Assembly (NCBI RefSeq): GCF_001423125.1
Contig: NZ_LMNW01000031.1
Location: 273,268 to 337,267 of the forward strand
DNA: 64,000 bases
Direction of reading: 5' to 3'
From: Duganella sp. Leaf126
GTDB lineage: Bacteria > Pseudomonadota > Gammaproteobacteria > Burkholderiales > Burkholderiaceae_D
Position 1 is the first letter of the stretch, and every line of letters starts with the position of its first letter. Shown here in pieces: positions 34,741 through 43,503 of the stretch. The notes under the pieces were generated by a model that saw nothing but the letters and a program-made list of their open reading frames with translations, did no database searches and had not been told where the DNA came from. The position numbers and the translations under genes are program-made.

Positions 34741-36879
34741 CTAGCCGGTCTGCCCCACCAGCGCCGTCACGCGGATGGTTTTGCTTTCCGGGATTTCCGC
34801 ATGCGACAGCACTTTCAGCTGCGGCAACGCGCGCCGCAGGAAGCGCGACAGCAAGGCACGCAGCGGTCCCGGCACCAGCAGCACCGGCGTCAGGCCCATC
34901 GCTTCCTGCTGCTGGGCCGCTTGCGCCGCCTGCTGGGCGATGGTGTCAGCCAGGCCCGGTTCGATGCCGGCGCCGTCCGGGCCGCTGGCGGCGAGCGCCT
35001 GCATCAGCAGCCGTTCCAGGCGGTTGTCGAGCGTCATCACCGACAGCTCGTTGGTGCCCGGGAACAGCTGCTGGACGATGGCGCGGCCCAGCGCGATGCG
35101 CACCAGCGCGGTCAGGTCGCTCGGGTCTTGCGTGTGCACCGTGTGCTCGGCCAGCGTCTCGATGATGGTGCGCATGTCGCGGATATGGACGCCCTCGACC
35201 AGCAGATTCTGCAGCACCTTCTGCAGCGTGGACAGCGACACCATCTTCGGCACCAGGTCTTCCACCAGGCGCGGCGCTTCCTTGGCCAGGTGGTCGAGCA
35301 GCGACTGCACCTCGGCGCGCCCCAGCAGCTCCGATGCATGGGTGGAAATCAGGTGGTTCAGGTGGGTGGCGACCACGGTGCCGGCATCGACCACCGTGTA
35401 GCCCATGCCCTGCGCCTGGTCGCGCAGGCTGGCGTCGATCCAGGTGGCCGGCAGGCCGAAGGCCGGATCGGTGGTGACCAGGCCTTGCAGCGTGCCGCTG
35501 GCCATGCCGGGATTGATGGCCAGGAATTGGCCGTTGAATGCTTCGCCGGTGCCCACTTCCACGCCCTTGAGCGTGATCCGGTAGGCCGACGGTTTGAGCT
35601 CGAGGTTGTCGCGGATGTGGACCGGCGGCGCCAGGAAGCCGACTTCCTGGGCGAATTTCTTGCGGATGCCCTTGATGCGCTTGAGCAGTTCGCCGCCCTG
35701 GTTCTTGTCCACCAGCGGAATCAGGCGGTAGCCGACTTCGAGGCCCAAGGTATCGACCGGCATCACGTCCTGCCAGCTGGCCTCTTCCTGTTCGGGCGCC
35801 GGCGGCGCAGCAGCCGCTGCCACCGCTGCCGCTTCGGCCTCGGCAGCGGCCCGCCCCGCCGGACCGCCGGTGGCCTTGTCCTTGCGCGACATCATGTAGC
35901 CGGCGCCGAGGATGGCGCCGCCGATGGTCAGGAACATCACGTTCGGCATGCCCGGAATCAGGCCCAGGCCGAAGATGATACCGCCGGTCACCCACAGGAT
36001 TTCCACCCGCGCAAACAGCTGCGACACCACCTGGCTGCCGATATCCTGCTCGCTGGCCACGCGCGAGACCACGATACCGGCCGCGATCGAGATGATCAGC
36101 GACGGGATCTGCGCCACCAGGCCGTCACCGATGGCCAGCAGCGTGTACACCTGGGCCGCTTCGCCGAACGGCAGGCCGTGCTGGATCACGCCCACCAGCA
36201 GGCCGCCGATCACGTTGATCACGGTGACCAGGATGCCGGCCACGGCGTCGCCGCGCACGTATTTGCTGGCGCCGTCCATCGCGCCATAGAATTCCGCCTC
36301 CTGCGAGACTTCGTTGCGGCGCTTGCGGGCGTCCGCTTCGCCGATCAGGCCGGCATTGAGGTCGGCGTCGATCGCCATCTGCTTGCCGGGCATGGCGTCC
36401 AGTGCGAAGCGTGCGCCCACCTCGGCGATACGGCCCGCACCCTTGGTCACCACCACGAAGTTGATGATGGTCAGGATGATGAACACCACGATACCGACCG
36501 TGTAGTTACCGCCGATCAGGAAGTGGCCGAATGCCTCCACCACTTTACCGGCCGCGTCGGCGCCGGTGTGGCCTTCGGTCAGCACCACGCGGGTGGACGC
36601 CACGTTCAGCGACAGGCGCAGCATGGTCGACACCAGCAGCACGGTCGGGAAAGCCATGAAGTCGAGCGGCTTCACGGTGTACAGGCTGGTCAGCAGCACC
36701 ACGATCGCCAGCGCGATATTGAAGGTGAAGAAGATGTCGAGCACGAACGCCGGCAATGGCAGGATCATCATGGCCAGCATCATGATCAGGAACATCGGCG
36801 CTGCCAGCGAGGACTTGTTCCGGCTGTTCGCCAGGCCTTGCAGCCATGGCGGCAGTTTGACGTTGGAGAGGGCGTTCAT
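34741..36879 (-). CDS. flhA: Flagellar export gate protein FlhA
   Basis: FlhA is the main energy-coupling and docking protein of the flagellar export gate. The 712 residues comprise eight membrane helices in the first about 330 residues and a cytoplasmic domain. The FHIPEP-family signature lies in the loop GRIAEVGARFALDAMPGKQM followed by AIDADLNAGLI. An Ala-rich linker (about 345-370) precedes the cytoplasmic domain. It begins inside the end of flhB (4 bp overlap). Confidence 0.98.
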   Translation of the reverse strand: MNALSNVKLPPWLQGLANSRNKSSLAAPMFLIMMLAMMILPLPAFVLDIFFTFNIALAIVVLLTSLYTVKPLDFMAFPTVLLVSTMLRLSLNVASTRVVLTEGHTGADAAGKVVEAFGHFLIGGNYTVGIVVFIILTIINFVVVTKGAGRIAEVGARFALDAMPGKQMAIDADLNAGLIGEADARKRRNEVSQEAEFYGAMDGASKYVRGDAVAGILVTVINVIGGLLVGVIQHGLPFGEAAQVYTLLAIGDGLVAQIPSLIISIAAGIVVSRVASEQDIGSQVVSQLFARVEILWVTGGIIFGLGLIPGMPNVMFLTIGGAILGAGYMMSRKDKATGGPAGRAAAEAEAAAVAAAAAPPAPEQEEASWQDVMPVDTLGLEVGYRLIPLVDKNQGGELLKRIKGIRKKFAQEVGFLAPPVHIRDNLELKPSAYRITLKGVEVGTGEAFNGQFLAINPGMASGTLQGLVTTDPAFGLPATWIDASLRDQAQGMGYTVVDAGTVVATHLNHLISTHASELLGRAEVQSLLDHLAKEAPRLVEDLVPKMVSLSTLQKVLQNLLVEGVHIRDMRTIIETLAEHTVHTQDPSDLTALVRIALGRAIVQQLFPGTNELSVMTLDNRLERLLMQALAASGPDGAGIEPGLADTIAQQAAQAAQQQEAMGLTPVLLVPGPLRALLSRFLRRALPQLKVLSHAEIPESKTIRVTALVGQTG

Positions 36880-38084
36880 GCGGGTGCTCCGTTGTTTGTA
36901 TCGGCGAGGTTGGCGAGGTTGGGCCGGTTGCCGAATTTATCGACATAGGCCGGGTTGTGCGGATCGAGTTCCGGCGGCACGTCGAGTTCCTTCGGTTCGG
37001 TCGGCCGCGGCGCGCCGCCCTTGCTGAACATGCGCAGCTGGAATACGTACGCCAGCACTTCGGCCACGGCCGCGTACAGCGTGGACGGGATTTCGTCGCC
37101 GATCTCGGCATGCTTGTACAGCGCCCGCGCCAGGGCCGGCGCTTCGAGCATGACGACCTTGTTCTCGCGCGCGATTTCGCGGATCTTGGCGGCGGTTTCG
37201 TCGGTTCCCTTGGCCACCACCTTCGGCGCGCCGCGCATGCCGTCGTTGTACTTGAGCGCCACCGCGTAATGGGTCGGGTTGGTGACCACCACGTCGGCGG
37301 TCGGCACGTCGGCCATCATGCGGCGGCGCGCCATCTCGCGCTGCAGCTGGCGGATCTTGCCCTTGATCTGGGGATTGCCGTCCGACTCCTTCGACTCCTG
37401 GATCACTTCCTGGCGCGTCATCTTGAGCTTGTCGGCGTAGTGCCACAGCTGGTAAGGCGCATCGATGGCCGCGATCAGGCCCAGCGCGCCGACGATGTAG
37501 AGAAAGCTGCTGCCCAGCATATTGAGCATGTGGGTGGTGCCCAGGCGCAGCGGCTCCACGGCCAGGCCGATTACGGCGTCCTGCTGCCTCATCATCACCA
37601 TCCACGCCACCACGCCCACCACCACGGCCTTGCCGATGGCCTTGAACAGTTCGACCAGCGCGTTCTTGGAGAACATGTTGGTGATGCCGTTGACGGGATT
37701 GAGCTTGCTGAACTTGGGCACGAAAGCCTTGGCGCTGAACAGCCAGCCGCCGATCAGGATCGGCGAGATCAGCGCGACGAACATCACCGCCACGCCCAGC
37801 GGCAGGCAGGCCAGCAGCACGCGGCCGACATCGACCGCCACCCGCTGCATCAGCACGTCGGCATTGAAGATCTGTTCCTGGTCCAGGGTCAGGCCCGAGA
37901 CCAGGGCGGAATTGAGTTGACGGATCAGGCCGTCGCCGAAGGTCCACAGGCCGACGCCGGCGGCCATCAGCACCGTAAACGTGGCCACTTCCCGCGAACG
38001 GGGAATGTCGCCTTCCTCACGCGCCTGCTCGAGGCGCTTCGGTGACGCTGCTTCGGTCTTTTCTGCGTCGCTGCTGTCTGACAT
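36876..38084 (-). CDS. flhB: Flagellar export switch protein FlhB
   Basis: FlhB gates export and changes specificity when FliK signals hook completion. The 402 residues comprise four membrane helices (about 30-215) and a cytoplasmic domain with the self-cleaving NPTH motif at residues 269-272 (VVVTNPTHYAVAL). A C-terminal tail of about 25 extra residues rich in Pro and Asn follows. It is the first gene of the flhBA pair. Confidence 0.98.
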   Translation of the reverse strand: MSDSSDAEKTEAASPKRLEQAREEGDIPRSREVATFTVLMAAGVGLWTFGDGLIRQLNSALVSGLTLDQEQIFNADVLMQRVAVDVGRVLLACLPLGVAVMFVALISPILIGGWLFSAKAFVPKFSKLNPVNGITNMFSKNALVELFKAIGKAVVVGVVAWMVMMRQQDAVIGLAVEPLRLGTTHMLNMLGSSFLYIVGALGLIAAIDAPYQLWHYADKLKMTRQEVIQESKESDGNPQIKGKIRQLQREMARRRMMADVPTADVVVTNPTHYAVALKYNDGMRGAPKVVAKGTDETAAKIREIARENKVVMLEAPALARALYKHAEIGDEIPSTLYAAVAEVLAYVFQLRMFSKGGAPRPTEPKELDVPPELDPHNPAYVDKFGNRPNLANLADTNNGAPA

Positions 38085-38110
38085 GGTGAGTCTGCCGCAT
38101 GGATGTATTC

Positions 38111-38140
38111 GATGTTGCCATTATCGAGCGCGGCAACATC
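38111..38140 (-). other. Inverted repeat between rsuA-like gene and flhB
   Basis: GATGTTGCC (38111-38119) and GGCAACATC (38132-38140) are perfect 9 bp arms with a 12-base loop. They lie in the 114 bp gap upstream of flhB and downstream of the pseudouridine synthase gene. No T-run follows, so it may be a weak terminator or an operator. Confidence 0.45.
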
Positions 38141-38143
38141 GGG

Positions 38144-38169
38144 CCATCGGCGGAATACCGCAGGTTTTA
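38144..38169 (-). promoter_or_regulatory. Possible sigma-28-like promoter upstream of flhB
   Basis: On the minus strand, TAAAACCT (38169-38162) is followed after 10 bases by GCCGATGG (38151-38144). The -10 half is close to GCCGATAA, but the spacer is 1 bp short and the -35 matches only TAAA. It ends 60 bp before the flhB ATG. flhB is usually an earlier-class gene, so this is uncertain. Confidence 0.3.
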
Positions 38170-38198
38170 CCGGTCAGATCGATGATTCCATGTGGAAA

Positions 38199-38918
38199 TT
38201 ATGAGGTGGGCGCCAGTTTCTGCAGCTGCTCAAGCGTCAGGTAGCACCATTCGCCCTCTTCCAGTCCCAGTTCGTCCAGCGTCAGCGTGCCGATGGCCGA
38301 GCGGTGCAAGGCACTGCAGTGGTTGCCGGCGGCCGCCAGCATGCGCTTGACCTGGTGGTACTTGCCCTGCTCCAGCACGATTTCGAGCTGGTGCTCGCCG
38401 CGCTTGACGCAGGTTTGCGCCGCCAGCGGCGCCGGCTCGTCGTGCAGCTGCACGCCGCCGAGCAGCTGGGCCACCAGGTCGTCGGTCACCGGGTCCTGCG
38501 TCGTGGCCTGGTAAATCTTGGGAACATGGCGCTTCGGCGACGATTGCGCATGAATAAACGGGCCATCGTCGGACATCAGCAGCATGCCCGTGGTGTCATG
38601 GTCGAGCCTGCCAACGGGCTGCACCTCGCGCCAGGTGAATTGTTCCGGCAGCAAGGTCAGCACGCCAGGATGGTGGCTGGGCTTGCGCGAACATTCGAAA
38701 TTGGCGGGTTTATACAAGGCGATGTACACGTGTTCGCGTACCACCCATTCTTCCCCGAAGACCGTCAGCACCAGGCCGTCCGTCTCCAGCGTTTCTTTGT
38801 AATTGTCGTGCACGACACCGCCGATGCGCACTTCGCCGTCGTCGATGAGGGCGCGGCAATACTTGCGGGTGCCGAAACCCTGCGATTGCAGGATGCGGTC
38901 CAGGGATAATTTGCTCAT
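38199..38918 (-). CDS. rsuA: RsuA-type 16S rRNA pseudouridine synthase
   Basis: This enzyme isomerises a uridine in rRNA; RsuA itself modifies U516 of 16S rRNA. The 239 residues have an N-terminal S4-like RNA-binding domain (LDRILQSQGFGTRKYCRALI). The catalytic domain contains GRLDHDTTGMLLMSDDG with the catalytic aspartate in GRLDHDT. HQVKRMLAAAGNHCSALHR is characteristic of the RsuA/RluE group. Length and order fit RsuA best, but RluE/RluF-type activity is not excluded. Confidence 0.85.
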   Translation of the reverse strand: MSKLSLDRILQSQGFGTRKYCRALIDDGEVRIGGVVHDNYKETLETDGLVLTVFGEEWVVREHVYIALYKPANFECSRKPSHHPGVLTLLPEQFTWREVQPVGRLDHDTTGMLLMSDDGPFIHAQSSPKRHVPKIYQATTQDPVTDDLVAQLLGGVQLHDEPAPLAAQTCVKRGEHQLEIVLEQGKYHQVKRMLAAAGNHCSALHRSAIGTLTLDELGLEEGEWCYLTLEQLQKLAPTS

Positions 38919-38988
38919 GGGCGAATTTTACAGGATGGCCGTGTGGGCGGGAAGCCGACCGGCCCGGCGCCCGCCGGCCTGCGCATTA

Positions 38989-39002
38989 TTGATATACATC
39001 AA
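38989..39002 (+). promoter_or_regulatory. Perfect FNR/ANR-type binding site
   Basis: TTGATATACATCAA matches the FNR consensus TTGAT-N4-ATCAA at all ten fixed positions. A TAGACT at 39024-39029 could be a -10 element. A start near 39037 would place the box at about -41.5, the usual class II activator position. The only downstream gene is the small ORF at 39087. Confidence 0.7.
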
Positions 39003-39086
39003 GTTCGTCGCGGTTTCCAGCGTTAGACTCAAACCGCGTTAGGAATTCGCCTAATGCGTTAGGAAATACTCAGCAGGAAGCCCATC

Positions 39087-39443
39087 ATGCCGACCATCTA
39101 TCTCCGCACCTTGCTGGCCCGCTCCCATTCCGCCACACTGCGCACGCGGCTCCTGATCAGCCGCTGCCGCCAGGGCAGCTTGCCCGGACAGGCGGCCACC
39201 GCGCCGCCGGCCGACCGCGCGGCGCCTCGCAGCGCGCAGGCGAACTGGTATGCAAAGCAACAACGGGAGTTTCTGAATTGGCTCGATGACGGCGGCATGA
39301 CGCAGGAGGTGCAGGCAGCTGCCCAGCCGGCAGCTGCCACCATAGGGAACAGCGGCAAGGCGCCGCTGTTCCCAGCACCCTGTACGGATGCTGACGAGGA
39401 ATTACAATTCTCTCAAGTCCGCATACGCGATGCGGTAAGGTAG
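39087..39443 (+). CDS. Hypothetical small protein behind an FNR-type box
   Basis: This 118-residue frame has an AGGAAG 7 nt before its ATG. It begins with a basic region (RTLLARSHSATLRTRLLISR), followed by an Ala/Pro segment and a QANWYAKQQREFLNWLDDGG motif. No signal peptide, membrane helix or known domain was recognised. It stands alone between the divergent rsuA-like gene and the convergent sppA. Three GCGTTAG copies lie in its upstream region (39020, 39036, 39056), two of them part of CCTAA-TGCG-TTAGG. The perfect FNR box upstream is the main reason to keep it; an oxygen-related role is a guess. Confidence 0.5.
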   Translation: MPTIYLRTLLARSHSATLRTRLLISRCRQGSLPGQAATAPPADRAAPRSAQANWYAKQQREFLNWLDDGGMTQEVQAAAQPAAATIGNSGKAPLFPAPCTDADEELQFSQVRIRDAVR

Positions 39444-39627
39444 TTCAGTCTTTGCGGACCAAGCCGGGCTGCAGCTTGTACTGACAACGAGATAAACAGT
39501 TTATATCGACCTCCCTGGGAAAGAACTACACCACCACTATAGCCGAACTGGTAGCAGATGCAAGCAAGTCGATATTGATAATGTTAATCGATGCCGCTTG
39601 AGCGACAGCAAAGCAGCAGCGATGCGG

Positions 39628-40665
39628 TCAGCGCAGCGTCGGCTTCACGCTCTCCACGGCCGACTTGATGGCGCCTGCACCCATGGCGGCGCCGAACTTT
39701 TTCAGCACGCGTTCGGGCAGGCCCTCGTGGGTGGTGTAGTCGATGATGTCCTCGGCCCGCACCACGTCGCGCGCCACGCTGTCCACCGTGCCGTAGGCAT
39801 CGGCCAGGCCCAGGTCGATCGACCGGGCGCCGGTCCAGAACAGGCCCGAGAACATGTCCGGCGTTTCCTTCAGGCGCTTGCCGCGGCCGGCGCGCACCAC
39901 GTCGATGAACTGCTGGTGGATTTCATCGAGCATGGTCTGGGCATACTGGCGGTGCTTGTCGGTCATGGGGCTGAACGGATCCATGAAACCCTTGTTTTCG
40001 CCGGCCGTCAGCAGGCGCCGTTCGACACCGACTTTTTCCATGGCGCCGGAAAAGCCGAAGCCGTCCATCAATACGCCGATCGAACCGACGATGCTGGCCT
40101 TGTTGACGTAAATCCGGTCGGCGCCGGCCGCAATGTAATAACAGCCGGACGTACAGATCTCGTCGACCACGACATACAAGGGCTTCGCCGGATAACCGCT
40201 GCGCAGGCGCCGCATCTCGTCGACGATCATGCCGGCCTGCACCGGGCTGCCGCCCGGGCTGTTGATATGCAGGACCACCGCCACCGAGCCGCTGTCGGAA
40301 AATGCCTTGTTCAGCGCCGGGATCACGACCGATGCCGCGCCACTGCCCTCGGATTCGATCGCGCCTTCGATTTCGATCAGCGCCGTATGGCGGCCCAGGG
40401 TTTCCTCCGAGCCGGTCCAGTTGATGTCAAAATAGGTGGCCAGCGCCACCACCAGCACCAGCAAGGTCACGGACTTGAAGAAAATGCCCCAGCGCCGCGC
40501 CGACTTCTGCTCCCTGAGCGTGGCGAACACCAGCTTTTCCAGCACCGCGCGCTCCCACTGACCGGCGCCAACGGGCGCCGCCGGTGGCGCGGCAGCCGGC
40601 GCAGGCGAGGACGGAGGAACACCGCCGGCGTCGCCGGCAGAAGGGGGAGTGTGGTGATCGGTCAT
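39628..40665 (-). CDS. sppA: S49 signal peptide peptidase (SppA/SohB type)
   Basis: This membrane protease degrades cleaved signal peptides. The 345 residues begin with a Pro/Ala-rich cytoplasmic tail, then a membrane helix at about 62-80 (KSVTLLVLVVALATYF). The protease domain carries the likely Ser nucleophile Ser173 in CTSGCYYIAAGAD. The likely general-base Lys225 lies in TAGENKGFMDPF, with SIVGSIGVLMDGFGF between them. It is the single-domain form. It is the last gene of the rluC - HAD - Rieske - sppA minus-strand run, 21 bp after the Rieske gene. Confidence 0.92.
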   Translation of the reverse strand: MTDHHTPPSAGDAGGVPPSSPAPAAAPPAAPVGAGQWERAVLEKLVFATLREQKSARRWGIFFKSVTLLVLVVALATYFDINWTGSEETLGRHTALIEIEGAIESEGSGAASVVIPALNKAFSDSGSVAVVLHINSPGGSPVQAGMIVDEMRRLRSGYPAKPLYVVVDEICTSGCYYIAAGADRIYVNKASIVGSIGVLMDGFGFSGAMEKVGVERRLLTAGENKGFMDPFSPMTDKHRQYAQTMLDEIHQQFIDVVRAGRGKRLKETPDMFSGLFWTGARSIDLGLADAYGTVDSVARDVVRAEDIIDYTTHEGLPERVLKKFGAAMGAGAIKSAVESVKPTLR

Positions 40666-40686
40666 GGATTGCTTGGTTGAAAATGG

Positions 40687-41052
40687 TCAAGCCGATGGCG
40701 GCCGCACATCATGGTCGGGATGCCAGAAAATCTGCTGGTCGCGCTCGGTGACGGCAATCGGCCGCAAGCGGCCGCCGCGGCATGGCCCACCCGCGCACAC
40801 GCCGGTATCGGGCGCATAAATCGCGCCATGGGTCGCGCACATCAGGTACAGCCCGCCCGACTCGAAGAACTCGCCTTCGGCCCAATCGAGTTCGATCGGC
40901 ATGTGGGCGCAGCGATTCAGGTAGGCATACGGGGCGCCATCGTAACGCACGACGAAGCCGGTGCCGGCGCCGCCCTCGGTACTGACCGCGAACCGCACGC
41001 CCTTGCCGCCCTCCTCCACCTCGGCAGCGGAACAGACGAGGATTTCCTCCAT
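40687..41052 (-). CDS. Rieske [2Fe-2S] ferredoxin-like protein
   Basis: This 121-residue protein has the two Rieske motifs for a 2Fe-2S cluster: RCAHM (Cys-x-His) and MCATHGA (Cys-x-x-His). The final Pro-rich segment includes GGPCRGGRLRPIAV. The ATG at 41052 is chosen for its AGGAG Shine-Dalgarno; a longer frame to 41130 lacks one. It is a small soluble electron-transfer protein of unknown partner. It lies 11 bp after the HAD gene and 21 bp before sppA. Confidence 0.85.
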   Translation of the reverse strand: MEEILVCSAAEVEEGGKGVRFAVSTEGGAGTGFVVRYDGAPYAYLNRCAHMPIELDWAEGEFFESGGLYLMCATHGAIYAPDTGVCAGGPCRGGRLRPIAVTERDQQIFWHPDHDVRPPSA

Positions 41053-41063
41053 TACTACTCTCC

Positions 41064-41723
41064 TCAGGCGTTTGCGCTCAGCCACTGGTGCAACTCGGCC
41101 ACGGTGGCGGCCGAATACAGCGGCTTGCAAGCAGTCAGTTGTTCGACCGGATGGGCGCCGTACTGCACCGCCACGCCTGCTGCGCCGGCATTATTGGCCA
41201 TTAACAAGTCGTGGGTGGTATCGCCGATCATCACGGTACGTCGCATATCCTGGCCTAACTCCCGGGTCAGTTCCTGCAGCATGGCCGGGTGCGGCTTGGA
41301 AAAGGTTTCGTCCGCGCAGCGGGTGGCGTCGAACAGCGACAATACCTGGACATCGTTCATGGCGCGGTTGAGGCCGACGCGGCTCTTGCCGGTGGCCACT
41401 GCCAGAAAATAGCCGTCTTGCGAAAGTTCGAGCAACATGTCGCGTACGCCCGGGAACAGCACTAGTTCGTGATCGCGCGACAGGAAGTGATAACGGTAGC
41501 GTTCGACCATGCGCGGATACCAGGACGGATCGACCTCGGGCAGCACGGCCTGCATCGCCTCATGCAACCCCAGGCCGATCACGTGGGCGGCCTGTTCGTT
41601 GCGCGGCACCGGCAAGCCCAGATCGCGTGCGGCAGCCTGAATACAGCGCACGATGGTGGCGGTGGAGTCCATCAACGTGCCGTCCCAGTCGAACACGATT
41701 AGATCAAATTGCTTTCTTGCCAT
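41064..41723 (-). CDS. HAD-family phosphatase (Gph-like)
   Basis: This 219-residue HAD hydrolase has motif I DWDGTLMDS with nucleophile Asp12 and Asp14. Motif II follows (VATGKSRVGL), then the motif III lysine (CADETFSKPHPAMLQ) and motif IV (MIGDTTHDLLMANNAGA). It is closest to the phosphoglycolate phosphatase / YieH group. The substrate cannot be told from sequence. It lies in the rluC operon, 42 bp after rluC. Confidence 0.88.
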   Translation of the reverse strand: MARKQFDLIVFDWDGTLMDSTATIVRCIQAAARDLGLPVPRNEQAAHVIGLGLHEAMQAVLPEVDPSWYPRMVERYRYHFLSRDHELVLFPGVRDMLLELSQDGYFLAVATGKSRVGLNRAMNDVQVLSLFDATRCADETFSKPHPAMLQELTRELGQDMRRTVMIGDTTHDLLMANNAGAAGVAVQYGAHPVEQLTACKPLYSAATVAELHQWLSANA

Positions 41724-41765
41724 GAATTCAGCTGCTACAGCAGCGCTCCGAATATTTGCGTTTAA

Positions 41766-42791
41766 TTAATTACGTGGTGCGCCCAAGCTTACCAAGAATT
41801 TTTCACATTCGGCGGCCAACGGTGCGTTCAGCGTCATGATTTTGCCGGAATCGGGGTGGGTGAACGTGATCTGGTGGGCGTGCAGGAACATTCTTTTCAG
41901 CGCGCCGCGCTTGCCATCGGCTTTCAACAGCGCCTTGTTGAGCGCAAAATCGCCGTACTTGTCGTCGCCCAGTATGGGGAAGCCGGACGCCGACAGGTGC
42001 ACCCGGATCTGGTGGGTGCGGCCGGTTTTCAGCTCCGCTTCGAGCAGCGCGAAGCCGTCGAACTTTTTCAGCAGCGAAAACACGGTATGGGACGGCATGC
42101 CTTCCGGATTGACCGCCACCCGGCGCTCGCCGTCGGCGGTGGAATACTTGTGCAGCGCGAGCTTCACGTGCTGACGTGCGTTCTTCCAGTCCCCGGCCAC
42201 CATGGTCAGGTAGCGCTTGTCGGTACCGCCATCGCGCATCTGCTCGTGCAGATTGGTCAGCGCCGAGCGCTTCTTTGCCAGCAACAGCAAGCCCGAAGTA
42301 TCGCGGTCGAGCCGGTGTACCAGTTCCAGGAACTTGGCCTCCGGGCGCGCGGCGCGCAGTTGCTCGATCACGCCGAACGACACGCCGGAGCCGCCGTGCA
42401 CGGCCACGCCGGCCGGCTTGTCGATCACCAACAGATGGGCATCTTCAAAAATGACCTTGAATTCGGCAGCCGGCACATGGGTGGTGTCGGATTTTTCCGC
42501 CAGACGGATCGGTGGAATACGGACCATATCGCCTTCGACCAGGCGGTACAGCTGATCGATACGGCCCTTGTTGACCCGCACTTCGCCGGAACGCAGGATG
42601 CGGTAGACGTGACTTTTCGGCACACCTTTGCAAATTCGCAACAGATAATTATCGATCCTCTGGCCAGCATCTTCTTCGGAAATGGTGACAAACTGCGCCT
42701 GCAGCGGTGGTTGCGACACAGCCGGTGACGAGGACGGCGAGACAGGGGCGTTGGAATGTGACGGGCGGGCGACATCATTTTGCATCTTCAT
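41766..42791 (-). CDS. rluC: 23S rRNA pseudouridine synthase RluC
   Basis: RluC makes pseudouridine at positions 955, 2504 and 2580 of 23S rRNA in E. coli. The 341 residues comprise a variable Ser/Pro-rich N-terminus, the S4-like domain (QRIDNYLLRICKGVPKSHVYRILRSG, about 44-80) and the catalytic core. HRLDRDTSGLLLLAKKRSAL (about residue 155) holds the catalytic Asp. RTHQIRVHLSASGFPILGDDKYG is also typical. An ATG at 42785 is an equally possible start. It is divergent from rne, as is common in betaproteobacteria. Confidence 0.93.
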   Translation of the reverse strand: MKMQNDVARPSHSNAPVSPSSSPAVSQPPLQAQFVTISEEDAGQRIDNYLLRICKGVPKSHVYRILRSGEVRVNKGRIDQLYRLVEGDMVRIPPIRLAEKSDTTHVPAAEFKVIFEDAHLLVIDKPAGVAVHGGSGVSFGVIEQLRAARPEAKFLELVHRLDRDTSGLLLLAKKRSALTNLHEQMRDGGTDKRYLTMVAGDWKNARQHVKLALHKYSTADGERRVAVNPEGMPSHTVFSLLKKFDGFALLEAELKTGRTHQIRVHLSASGFPILGDDKYGDFALNKALLKADGKRGALKRMFLHAHQITFTHPDSGKIMTLNAPLAAECEKFLVSLGAPRN

Positions 42792-43503
42792 TTTGCCTGT
42801 CTTCCCAGAAATCTCTCTAAGTCCTTCATTTTGAATATATAATCATTTCGCTGCGGCATACACTGCGGCTGGTGTAAGAATAAAAGCATATTTTACACAG
42901 GGGCGTCCCGCCTGGCCTCGCCTAATTGCAAATTCAGGGGGAAATACGTATACGCACCACCCTTGCCGCTATCAAGGTTGCACCGTTGTTGTAATCGGTT
43001 ATCGGCAGGGAGGCAGGATCAGAACGATAGTATTGTAAGGATAAGTGCGGCCAGTCGATCAAGAGTCGGCTGGCTGTTTGATGAAGTTGATAACGCTTGC
43101 CGTTTCCGCCGGACCCCATGCTTTGCTGCAAGCTCAACGGATGGCTGTCACCAGCCCTGTAACATTTCAGCCCGGCAGCTGCCGCCGCTGCGATATTGAA
43201 TACTTGTAGTATGCAAGCTTGAGGATTCGGCTCTCAACGTTGCTGCTCACCGTCTGCACTGCTCTGCCGTCCTTAAGGGCCGCATGGAGGATTGCCGATG
43301 ATGCGAGCCCGCGGCCTGACGTTCAGCCTCTCAGCGCCCAGTTGCGTCCGCAGCGCCGGTTCCACTACCGCGTTGTGCGTCGCACAGGATGGGCAATACC
43401 CCAGCAATCGTCCTGATTCTTCGCGTGTGCCCCAAAACCTTCGTCGCCGGCTTCCACGAGCCGACGGCATAGAGACGGCCCATGGGTCGCGGAGTTTATA
43501 AAA
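42792..43503 (+). promoter_or_regulatory. Long rluC-rne intergenic region, probable rne leader
   Basis: No gene with codon use like its neighbours was found in these 712 bp. A TATAAT lies at 42838-42843, and an inverted repeat GTGTAA / TTACAC at 42872-42877 and 42893-42898. E. coli rne has a structured 361-base 5' leader that RNase E cleaves to control its own level. A long leader here fits that, but the transcription start is not known and no Rfam match can be tested by eye. Confidence 0.35.
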
